NCBI GenBank assembly: GCA_043736395.1
Contig: JAYTCQ010000058.1
Coordinates: 1 to 13,778 of the forward strand
DNA length: 13,778 nt
DNA from: JAFDVL01 sp043736395
Lineage (GTDB): Bacteria; Acidobacteriota; Blastocatellia; RBC074
Direction of reading: 5' to 3'
Positions 8,601 to 13,778 of the stretch are shown here, piece by piece. The translations under genes and the position numbers were made by a program. The notes below the pieces were generated by a model that was not told where the DNA came from, made no database searches, and saw nothing but the letters and a program-made list of their open reading frames with translations. How positions within the stretch are numbered: the stretch's first letter is position 1; the number at the start of each line of letters is the position of its first letter.

Positions 8601-9143
8601 AACATTAAGTATCGCTGGTCGTTCGGCGCGAATTACGAACTGCCGTGGGGCAAAGATTTGAAAGGTTTGGCCGGACAAGTGTTAGGCGGCTGGCAAACGA
8701 ACGGCACAGTGACGTGGCAAACGGGCTTGCCTTTCACGGTGACAAATCAGCAAAATGTCAGCGGCGTGATTGGCGGTGGCGGCGAACGCCCGAATCTTTT
8801 AGCTCAAAACCTCCGAGTGTCTAACCCAACCGTTGGAATCGCGGGGCAATTCCTTGATCCTGCGGCGTTTGCCCTGCCGGCGAATTTCACGCTGGGCAAT
8901 TCGTCGCGCAACCAAGGCTACGGCCCGAATCAGAGCATCATCAACGCATCGATCTTCAAGACTTTCAAGGTCTATGAAGGCTGGAATCTGCAATTCCGTA
9001 CGGAGATGTTCAATGTGCCGAACCATCCGGTTTTCGGCAATCCAAACACTGCGTTCGGGAATGCAAACTACGGCAAGATCACATCAACGGCGGGCGTGTA
9101 TACACCGCGCCAGATTCAATTCGCTTTTAAATTATTATTCTAA
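5685..9143 (+). CDS. Oar-like TonB-dependent outer-membrane receptor
   Basis: A 1152-aa outer-membrane protein. Signal peptide: long n-region, hydrophobic core at residues 19-33, cleavage likely after Ala39 (AQA before Gln40). Residues about 42-127 form a carboxypeptidase-regulatory (CarboxypepD_reg / Cna-B-like) domain starting VVGTVTDNSGAILPNAKVTI. Then comes a plug-like region with LPLNGRNY, YSVNGQ, IDGMDNNE, IQEFKVQT, SGGVVNILTKSGTN and FHGSLFEFLRND, the pattern of Oar-type receptors abundant in Acidobacteriota. The rest is beta-barrel, ending in FAFKLLF with the terminal Phe expected of BAM substrates. Closely spaced cysteine pairs (CTAVSC and others) probably lie in surface loops. The receptor should import a ligand with TonB energy; no substrate can be read from the sequence. 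Neighbours suggest a phenolic compound, an iron chelate or an oligosaccharide ester. Its base composition looks somewhat GC-richer than the genes upstream (by eye). It has its own leader and so probably its own promoter. Confidence 0.93.
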   Translation: MNSVLKNILKGNKPPSNRMLILQLLLLGFFLCCSQFAQAQGTTADVVGTVTDNSGAILPNAKVTITNTGTNITRTVTTDDSGAYTVNLLPIGIYSVKVEAVGFKSFAVSSIALVAGDRTRVDAKMEVGATSETINITADTNVLQTDTSTVGTAITGKLVQELPLNGRNYIQLALLAPGVSPGPPNGLATGTRPDDRRLSSSYSVNGQDPVVNNNMIDGMDNNERVIGTIGVRPSIDAIQEFKVQTNLYSAEVSRTSGGVVNILTKSGTNNFHGSLFEFLRNDKFDANGNYNFTGGAQLPKAKFRQNQFGGSIGGPIRKDKTFFFGDFEALRVRQGIAITAVIPTAKQRIGDFSENCSAGFNAAGICANAAQQINFVNTIGAAPVGAVPFNRLDQGVYASLRDPIALKFAALLPLPTGPGINTTNYASSPVRPQDASTFDARVDHRLNDKMNMFGRYSFNDVTTVQPPGFPAATGGINPGGVFSFAGPNESRAQNIQLNLVRTLRPNLLLELRTGYTRVAIQSKTINDGKNAANDLGFPCTAVSCVNIGDQQTFGLPRVVIQGFQDLGDVWFVPLLNFSNTFQYNGALTWTRGAHNIKMGASLIRRQFSFTQSRSGRGGFTFNAHANNAPSLTNFGLANFIVGTPVTIERVTSLYKPGYRTWETGAFVQDDWRATNWLTLNLGLRYDVFTPKTEQYNRLANFDPINATILAAGENSNSTVGIKTDYKNFAPRFGFAATLKPGTVLRGGIGWSFFPGDYASNGLLKNPPFTAALTCGTSTTGSLTNTGCPAGTGTFAQGAPRPVEPSAFPRVNGALNLAAIIPSTIGAMDLDFKSSYNIQFNLTLEKQFGNNVASIAYLGTQGRRMAMAIPDINRALPSGSATANPRPFATRAPRITTIGYLTPQGNASYNALQLSFNRRFSRGLSVTSGFTWAHGVDEVTGLGTSTGGYGMFAGPFDQVVANVKRYDRATSDFNIKYRWSFGANYELPWGKDLKGLAGQVLGGWQTNGTVTWQTGLPFTVTNQQNVSGVIGGGGERPNLLAQNLRVSNPTVGIAGQFLDPAAFALPANFTLGNSSRNQGYGPNQSIINASIFKTFKVYEGWNLQFRTEMFNVPNHPVFGNPNTAFGNANYGKITSTAGVYTPRQIQFAFKLLF

Positions 9144-9161
9144 TTACGAATTGAAATTTAC

Positions 9162-9221
9162 AAATAGTAAAGCTCTACAGGAGGGAACCTTGCGGTTATT
9201 CCCTGTGGAGCTTTACTATTT
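9162..9221. repeat. Long palindrome downstream of the receptor gene
   Basis: The outer arms AAATAGTAAAGCTC (9162-9175) and GAGCTTTACTATTT (9208-9221) are exactly complementary. Pairing continues through one T-G wobble and ACAGG, then after a small bulge through GGGAA and AACC/GGTT around a TTGC tetraloop, so almost all 60 bases fold. No T-run follows directly; a T-rich run occurs only about 20 bases on, at 9241-9250. It starts 18 bases after the receptor stop, so termination, 3' mRNA protection or a mobile palindromic repeat are all possible. Confidence 0.85.
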
Positions 9222-9264
9222 ACTGCACGCGCTAACCAACTTCTTTTTTTCAAGTGAAACTTGC

Positions 9265-11391
9265 ATGAGTAAAAAATTCGGAATCAAACTTTTTCTCTTT
9301 TGCCTGGCTCTTATCGCGGCTGCGCAGATTTTCTCGAACGCTTTTTTTGTGGAAGCGCAGCGCCTGAAGAAAGCTGACACCGAAAATTTTCTTTACGGTG
9401 GAAATGCAGCCGGAACGCGCTATTCCAAGCTCAAAAAAATAAATCGAAGCAACGTACAAAGTTTAGAAATTGCGTGGCAATACGATTCTGCCGATGGCTC
9501 AGGAGACCCGCAAAATCAGCCTGTTATCGCCAATGGAGTTCTTTATGGCGTTACTCCAAAACACAAACTCATTGCACTTGATGCAGCTTCGGGAAAAGAA
9601 TTATGGAAGTTTGATTCCGGTCTGGCGGCACGTGGCCCGAATCGCGGAATCACCTTTTGGTCACAGGGAAACGAACAAAGAATCTTTTTCGCCATTCAAA
9701 ATTTTGTTTACGCGATTGATCCAAAAACAGGCAAAACAATTTCGAGTTTCGGCACAGATGGACGCATAGATTTGCGCGAAGGCTTGGGACGCGATGCAAG
9801 CAAGGTGACGATAGCGATGACTACGCCGGGAGTTGTTTACAAAGATGTTTTGATCGTAGGGGGAAGGCTGTCAGAGGCTTTGCCTTCGCCGCCGGGAGAC
9901 ATTCGCGCCTACGATGTACGCACCGGAAAGCAACGATGGATTTTTCATACCATTCCGCATCCGGGCGAAGCAGGCTATGAAACCTGGCCGAAAGACGCGT
10001 GGACGTATACGGGTTCAGCGAACAACTGGCCGGGGATGGCGGTAGATGAAAAGCGCGGGATTGTTTACGTTCCAACCGGTTCGGCGGCGAGTGATTTTTA
10101 TGGCGCAGATCGTGCCGGAGATAATTTGTACGCGAACACTTTGCTCGCGCTGAATGCTGAAACTGGCAAGCGCATCTGGCATTTTCAAGCCGTCAAACAT
10201 GACATTTGGGATCGTGATTTTCCTTCGCCGCCAACGCTGGTAACGATGAAACAAAACGGCAAAAATATTGATGCCGTAGCGCAAACTTCCAAGCAGGGGT
10301 TTGTATATTTATTTGATCGAACGAACGGCAAGCCCCTGTTTCCATTGGCTACAAATAAATATCCGGCGAGTGATGTTCCCGGCGAAGTCGCAGCTCAAAC
10401 GCAATCACTGCCGACGAAACCTGCACCGTATTCGCGACAGGAATTAACCGCAGAATTACTGACGAATCGTACTCCCGAAGCACATCAATGGGCGTTAGAT
10501 GAATTCCGAAAATTCAACGGCGGCGGACAATTTGTACCGTTGAAAGTTGGACAGGAAACGATCATTTTCCCGGGCTTTGATGGCGGCGCAGAATGGGGCG
10601 GATCGGCGTTCGATCCTGAAACAGGAATTCTGTATTTGAATGCAAACGAAATGATGTGGCGTGCAGCACTTGCTGAAAATCAAGCCGCTAAATCTGGTCG
10701 TCAATTATATCTCAGCAATTGCGCGGTGTGTCACGGAGACGATTTAAAGGGAAATCCGTCGCTCGACGGCGTAGGCGCAAAACATAACGCCGCAGCTATC
10801 ACCAACATTATTCGTCAAGGCGCTGGTCGAATGCCAGCGTTTCCAAATTTGCAACAGCCCGACATCACCGCCATCGTCCAATTTTTATTAAGCGGTGAAA
10901 ACAAGGAAATGCAAAGTACCACCATCGCGGCGAATCAACCAAAATATCGCTTCACCGGATACAAAAGATTTCTCGATCCCGAAGGCTATCCCGCGATTGC
11001 CACACCGTGGGGAACGCTGAACGCGATCAATTTGAATACAGGCGAATACGTGTGGAAAATCCCGTTCGGTGAATATCCCGAATTGGTCGCGAAGGGAATG
11101 AAAAATACTGGCTCCGAAAATTACGGCGGCCCCGTAGTGACCGCAGGCGGATTAGTCTTCATCGCCGCAACAAATTTTGATCGCAAGTTTCGCGCCTTCG
11201 ATAAAGCAACAGGAAATTTGTTGTGGGAAACGACGCTGCCGTTCGCGGGTAACGCGACACCTGCTACTTATGAAATAAATGGAAAGCAATTCGTCGTCGT
11301 TCATGCGACGGGAGGCAAGGCGCGTAAAGGCGAGCCGAGCGGTAGTGTTTTTGTGGCGTTTGCCTTGCCGAAAAAAGCGACGCGGAAATGA
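9265..11391 (+). CDS. Periplasmic PQQ-dependent dehydrogenase with embedded cytochrome c domain
   Basis: A 708-aa quinohaemoprotein. The start at 9265 gives a clean signal peptide (KLFLFCLALIAAAQIF, cleavage near VEA before Gln33); the reading frame stays open upstream but that part is not protein-like. The N-terminal LYGGNAAGTRYSKLKKINRSNV is replaced here by its key parts GGNAAGTRYS and INRSNV, hallmarks of the glucose/quinate/shikimate quinoprotein family. Propeller repeats with the tryptophan-docking pattern recur: LDAASGKELW, YDVRTGKQRW, LNAETGKRIW, INLNTGEYVW, FDKATGNLLW. HDIWDRDFPSPP (His312 onward) carries the probable catalytic Asp313. A haem c domain at about residues 475-545 (CAVCH, Cys486-His490; distal ligand probably Met523 in GRMPAF) interrupts the propeller, which resumes to the C terminus. 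No membrane anchor beyond the signal peptide is seen. It would oxidise a polyol or sugar acid and pass electrons through its own haem. Quinate would suit a chlorogenate-type pathway, but the substrate is unproven. Confidence 0.9.
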   Translation: MSKKFGIKLFLFCLALIAAAQIFSNAFFVEAQRLKKADTENFLYGGNAAGTRYSKLKKINRSNVQSLEIAWQYDSADGSGDPQNQPVIANGVLYGVTPKHKLIALDAASGKELWKFDSGLAARGPNRGITFWSQGNEQRIFFAIQNFVYAIDPKTGKTISSFGTDGRIDLREGLGRDASKVTIAMTTPGVVYKDVLIVGGRLSEALPSPPGDIRAYDVRTGKQRWIFHTIPHPGEAGYETWPKDAWTYTGSANNWPGMAVDEKRGIVYVPTGSAASDFYGADRAGDNLYANTLLALNAETGKRIWHFQAVKHDIWDRDFPSPPTLVTMKQNGKNIDAVAQTSKQGFVYLFDRTNGKPLFPLATNKYPASDVPGEVAAQTQSLPTKPAPYSRQELTAELLTNRTPEAHQWALDEFRKFNGGGQFVPLKVGQETIIFPGFDGGAEWGGSAFDPETGILYLNANEMMWRAALAENQAAKSGRQLYLSNCAVCHGDDLKGNPSLDGVGAKHNAAAITNIIRQGAGRMPAFPNLQQPDITAIVQFLLSGENKEMQSTTIAANQPKYRFTGYKRFLDPEGYPAIATPWGTLNAINLNTGEYVWKIPFGEYPELVAKGMKNTGSENYGGPVVTAGGLVFIAATNFDRKFRAFDKATGNLLWETTLPFAGNATPATYEINGKQFVVVHATGGKARKGEPSGSVFVAFALPKKATRK

Positions 11392-11401
11392 AGTAATTAT
11401 T

Positions 11402-11866
11402 ATGGGAACATCTTTTGTTTCTCTTGAAACTACTGACGACGAGAATGAAATCGGATTCTGGATGCGTGATAGCGTCTTGGAATTGTGGTTGCGATTGCTT
11501 GCACTTCATGTGCCAGAACCTGATCGGGACAATAGAAAATTGTCTTTTGAAATTCGCAACCATTGGCTACTTGCTTCAAAGGGATATTTCAACGGTTGTG
11601 TGCCCCACTATCTAGAAGATGATGCCTCCACTGAAGAGGGACGCGTAATTATACGATCAGCGATTCATTCTTTACTTCCGAGATTGCAAAAGGCTCCTCC
11701 GATCTTGAATGAGAAAATACTTGATTTGCTTGGCTTTGAAGAAAGCTGGAACTTTGAATTTGAGACGTTTCGTTTGATTGAGGTTGGAGAGGCTTTTCTC
11801 GCGTTACTTGATGGCAAGCTAACTTGTACGGTTAGAGAAACCAATTTTATGCCGGGTTGCAAATAG
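11402..11866 (+). CDS. Uncharacterised 154-aa cytoplasmic protein
   Basis: I do not recognise a named family. The start is taken at 11402, 10 bases after the quinoprotein stop; the frame is open further upstream but that part overlaps the quinoprotein C terminus and is basic and low-complexity. No clear Shine-Dalgarno is seen, so translation may be coupled to the upstream gene. The protein is acidic near the N terminus (TTDDENE) and looks mostly helical, with amphipathic stretches (DSVLELWLRLLALHV, RSAIHSLLPRLQ, RLIEVGEAFLALLDG). Possible conserved signatures are GFWMRDS, HWLLASKGYFNGC, TEEGR and the C-terminal FMPGC. It has no signal peptide or membrane segment, unlike the exported proteins on both sides. 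Its codons look AT-richer than those of the receptor. A small regulator, immunity-type or adaptor protein are all possible; no function is assigned. Confidence 0.75.
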   Translation: MGTSFVSLETTDDENEIGFWMRDSVLELWLRLLALHVPEPDRDNRKLSFEIRNHWLLASKGYFNGCVPHYLEDDASTEEGRVIIRSAIHSLLPRLQKAPPILNEKILDLLGFEESWNFEFETFRLIEVGEAFLALLDGKLTCTVRETNFMPGCK

Positions 11867-11893
11867 TTTGTCGAATTCAATCTGGCTGAATAA

Positions 11894-11923
11894 AGTTCAA
11901 AGTTCACGCCTGTAGCTTGAACT
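11894..11923. repeat. Short inverted repeat in the gap before the amidohydrolase
   Basis: AGTTCAA (11894-11900) pairs with TTGAACT (11917-11923) around a 16-base centre containing GCCTGTAGC. Read on the minus strand, positions 11909-11924 (AGAGTTCAAGCTACAG) match 13 of 16 bases with the right arm of the palindrome at 1759-1825 read the same way (GGAGTACAAGCTTCAG). The rest of the 104-bp gap is AT-rich and may hold a promoter for the amidohydrolase. Confidence 0.5.
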
Positions 11924-11970
11924 CTGTGTTCTCGATTCGTAAAAACTGACGTTAGGGAGAAAAACAAAAA

Positions 11971-12900
11971 ATGAACCGAAGAGAATTTCTTGGAACTGCG
12001 ATTTCAGCAGCAACCGTTTCTACGTTATACGCACAGACAACGCCGGAATGGGGCAGCTCAATCCTCGATATTCACTTTCATCTTCGTCAGGGACTCGACG
12101 CGAATATGACGCACATGCTTGGCGCAGGCGTGACGAATGCCGTACTGCTCACGCGCGGCGATGTCGTCGAACAGGTGAAAGCTATCCAGGCAAAATATCC
12201 CAAGAAATTTATCTGGTCAGCGGGTACGGATATTACGAAACCGGAAGCAGAAAAAATCCTGACGAAAGCAGTCAAGGACGGAGCGCAGGGAATTGGCGAA
12301 CTAAAATTTCATGTCGAAGCTGCCGGGCCAGAACTTCGCCGGATGTATTCGCTCGCAGCTGAATTAAACGTACCGATTTTAGTACACTTTCAGGAGTTCC
12401 CGCATTTTGAAGGCGAAGGCAATTGGAGTACCGGATTTAAAGGCTTCGCCAGGATTTTGAAGGAGTATCCCAAAACAAAATTTATTGGTCACGCCGATGC
12501 TTTTTGGGCGAACGTGAGTGCTGATTATGCTGAGCAGGAAGCATATCCTTCAACGCCTATCAAGCCCGGAGGAATCACTGATAAATTACTTGGTGATTTT
12601 CCAAATATGTATGGCGATTTGTCGGCAAATTCCGGCAACAATGCACTGTCGCGCAGCCCTGAATTCACTGCAGATTTTCTGAAGCGGCATCAAAATAAAT
12701 TAATGTTCGGCAGTGATTGTTCTTGTCAGGACGGACACGGCGCAGGAGTCAGTCAAAACAATAATCCGGCAGCGGCGCGGTTAAAAGGGCAGTGTGTAGC
12801 GCGTGCTACTTTAGGAATTCTCAAGAAGCAAACGCAGCCGAATGTCTTCAAAAAATTGACGTGGGAAAACGGCAATAAGATATGGAAGCTCAAATTCTAA
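11971..12900 (+). CDS. Tat-exported metal-dependent amidohydrolase (amidohydrolase 2 type)
   Basis: A 309-aa TIM-barrel hydrolase of the amidohydrolase-2 group (PF04909-like). The N terminus MNRREFLGTAISAATVSTLYA is a short twin-arginine signal (RREFL), so the folded metalloenzyme is probably exported. Metal and catalytic positions seen: Asp33, His35 and His37 (DIHFH), Glu110 and His114 (GELKFH), His139 (ILVHF), His174 (IGHAD) and Asp249 (FGSDCSC), the usual order for this group. AGGGAG at 11954-11959 is the ribosome binding site. Relatives act on cyclic amides, lactones, or decarboxylate or hydrate aromatic-derived acids; LigI, LigJ and gamma-resorcylate decarboxylase belong to the same wider family, which fits a ring-cleavage cluster. 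The Tat signal, however, points outside the cytoplasm, where ring-cleavage products would not normally be handled. The SDR gene follows 8 bases after the stop, so the two are probably one operon. Confidence 0.85.
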   Translation: MNRREFLGTAISAATVSTLYAQTTPEWGSSILDIHFHLRQGLDANMTHMLGAGVTNAVLLTRGDVVEQVKAIQAKYPKKFIWSAGTDITKPEAEKILTKAVKDGAQGIGELKFHVEAAGPELRRMYSLAAELNVPILVHFQEFPHFEGEGNWSTGFKGFARILKEYPKTKFIGHADAFWANVSADYAEQEAYPSTPIKPGGITDKLLGDFPNMYGDLSANSGNNALSRSPEFTADFLKRHQNKLMFGSDCSCQDGHGAGVSQNNNPAAARLKGQCVARATLGILKKQTQPNVFKKLTWENGNKIWKLKF

Positions 12901-12908
12901 TTAAAAAA

Positions 12909-13655
12909 ATGAAAAGATTACAAGATAGAATTGCCGTGATCTCCGGCGCGGCGACTGGCATTGGAAAAGCGGCTGCCGTACGGCTTGCGGCAGAGGGCGC
13001 AATCATTGAAATTCTCGACATCCAAGATGCTTCGAAAACAGTCAATGAAATCAAGGCTTCTGGTGGTATAGCGAATTCTGAAATCTGTGATGTCACCAAC
13101 GAAGAGCAAATTGCGCAGGCGGTGAAAGCCATCGAAGCGCGGCACGGACGCGTAGATATTCTGGTCAATAACGCCGGAATATTATCTGGCAAAACGCCGT
13201 GGTTTGAGCTTTCATACGAGGAGATGAATCGCTTCGTCCAGGTCAATTATCTTGGCTATTTTCTCGTCTCGAAAGCTATCTATCCGTTGCTGAAAAAGAG
13301 TGAACACGGACGATTAATCAACATTGCTTCACGGACATATTTTCTGGCGAATCCGGGGCAGATGGCGTACGTCGCGGCGAAGGGTGCAGTGATGGGAATG
13401 ACGCGTGTGATGGCGAAGGAAATGGGCGATGACAACATTACGGTGAATGCGCTGGCTCCTGGAATGGTGGCGACGGACGGGACGATGGCGCACTCCGGCG
13501 AAGAGGCATTCAATCGCGTGATGAATAATCAGGCGATCAAAAAACGCGTGACACCGGAACATTTCGCCGGATTAATTGCGTTCATCGCCAGTGATGATGC
13601 GGAGATGATTACCGGACAAATGATCCTTTGCGATGGCGGCGGATATTTGCATTAA
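12909..13655 (+). CDS. Short-chain dehydrogenase/reductase (classical SDR, NAD-type)
   Basis: A 248-aa classical SDR of normal length. Cofactor motif SGAATGIG (Gly13, Gly17, Gly19); Asp37 at the end of beta-2 predicts NAD(H) over NADP(H). NNAG at 87-90, and the catalytic tetrad Asn113, Ser141, Tyr154 and Lys158 (YVAAK). The C terminus MITGQMILCDGGGYLH is typical. It is cytoplasmic, with no signal peptide. An in-frame ATG at 12882 would add nine residues and overlap the amidohydrolase stop; 12909 is preferred because the Rossmann fold then begins at the usual distance. Neither start has a good Shine-Dalgarno, so coupling to the amidohydrolase is likely. Family members oxidise or reduce alcohols, ketones and cyclic diols; the substrate is not indicated. 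It could oxidise a polyol or dihydrodiol in the proposed phenolic pathway. Confidence 0.92.
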   Translation: MKRLQDRIAVISGAATGIGKAAAVRLAAEGAIIEILDIQDASKTVNEIKASGGIANSEICDVTNEEQIAQAVKAIEARHGRVDILVNNAGILSGKTPWFELSYEEMNRFVQVNYLGYFLVSKAIYPLLKKSEHGRLINIASRTYFLANPGQMAYVAAKGAVMGMTRVMAKEMGDDNITVNALAPGMVATDGTMAHSGEEAFNRVMNNQAIKKRVTPEHFAGLIAFIASDDAEMITGQMILCDGGGYLH

Positions 13656-13667
13656 GAATTCGTTCGT

Positions 13668-13685
13668 AGCCCCGCCTTCAGGCCA
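13668..13685. repeat. GCCTTCAGGC palindrome-containing motif
   Basis: CGTAGCCCCGCCTTCAGGCC lies 11 bases after the SDR stop. Its core GCCTTCAGGC is a compact palindrome resembling the GCTTCAGCTT core of the element at 1759-1825. It may be half of a dispersed palindromic repeat; no matching second arm is visible here. Confidence 0.4.
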
Positions 13686-13698
13686 ATGAGGTTAAGTT

Positions 13699-13717
13699 AA
13701 GCGCAAATGCGCTTTTT
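13699..13717 (+). terminator. Rho-independent terminator after the SDR gene
   Basis: Stem AAGCGC (13699-13704) and GCGCTT (13709-13714) around the loop AAAT, followed by a T-run to 13717. It lies 44 bases after the SDR stop and would end the amidohydrolase-SDR transcript. Confidence 0.7.
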
Positions 13718-13778
13718 ATAACGGTGAAACCGCAACCGCGCCGAGTGTTTCAGTTCTTTGCGTTCGAACTTGCGCCCC

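Noticed and set aside
5685..9143. Calling the receptor a siderophore receptor because of the PepSY-TM neighbour
   Set aside because: The N-terminal regulatory domain and plug-like motifs are Oar-like; nothing in the sequence shows a siderophore ligand.
8833..9264. A long open frame continuing upstream of the quinoprotein into the receptor gene, suggesting an overlap or fusion
   Set aside because: The upstream part is arginine- and serine-rich out-of-frame translation of the receptor, and a clear signal peptide begins at the ATG at 9265.
11279..11401. N-terminal extension of the 154-aa protein overlapping the quinoprotein
   Set aside because: It is basic, low-complexity shadow sequence; the ATG at 11402 just after the quinoprotein stop gives a compact protein.
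12882..12908. SDR start overlapping the amidohydrolase stop
   Set aside because: Nine extra residues before the usual SDR N terminus and no ribosome binding site; 12909 fits family alignment better, though coupling by overlap cannot be excluded.

Overview
The window carries nine genes, all on the + strand, and no RNA gene, CRISPR array, transposase or integrase that I can recognise. The organism is most likely a member of the Acidobacteriota, perhaps the Blastocatellia. This is inferred from a very large Oar-like TonB-dependent receptor with an N-terminal carboxypeptidase-regulatory domain, a PQQ quinoprotein with a built-in haem c, a twin-arginine amidohydrolase, mid-range base composition and intergenic palindromes. 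No 16S rRNA or ribosomal gene is present to confirm it.

Layout. Positions 158-2905 hold two secreted alpha/beta-hydrolases: a type-B carboxylesterase, then an esterase-D-like enzyme. A 67-bp palindrome lies between them. An 87-bp hairpin built from a 9-bp repeating unit separates them from 3022-5360, a tight pair: a class III (LigB-type) extradiol ring-cleaving dioxygenase with a C-terminal LigA-like domain, and a PepSY-TM membrane protein 8 bp downstream. A 324-bp leader precedes the outer-membrane receptor (5685-9143). After another long palindrome (9162-9221) comes a periplasmic PQQ dehydrogenase with an embedded c-type cytochrome (9265-11391). An uncharacterised 154-aa cytoplasmic protein follows 10 bp later. 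The last block (11971-13655) is a Tat-exported amidohydrolase and an NAD-type short-chain dehydrogenase 8 bp apart, closed by a Rho-independent terminator.

Working together (inference). The set reads as a candidate unit for plant-phenolic esters. Exported esterases would release a catecholic or galloyl acid, and perhaps a polyol such as quinate. The receptor would serve uptake across the outer membrane. The PQQ enzyme would oxidise a polyol in the periplasm. The cytoplasmic dioxygenase would cleave the aromatic ring, and the dehydrogenase and amidohydrolase would process products. The PepSY-TM protein belongs to a family that includes ferric-siderophore reductases, so it may link ferric-catecholate reduction to a dioxygenase of a family that uses Fe(II). 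Each family assignment is well supported by motifs. The substrate and the idea of one joint pathway are hypotheses.

Intergenic DNA is unusually rich in palindromes. Three of the gaps carry variants of a GCTTCAG-like core that may belong to one interspersed repeat family.
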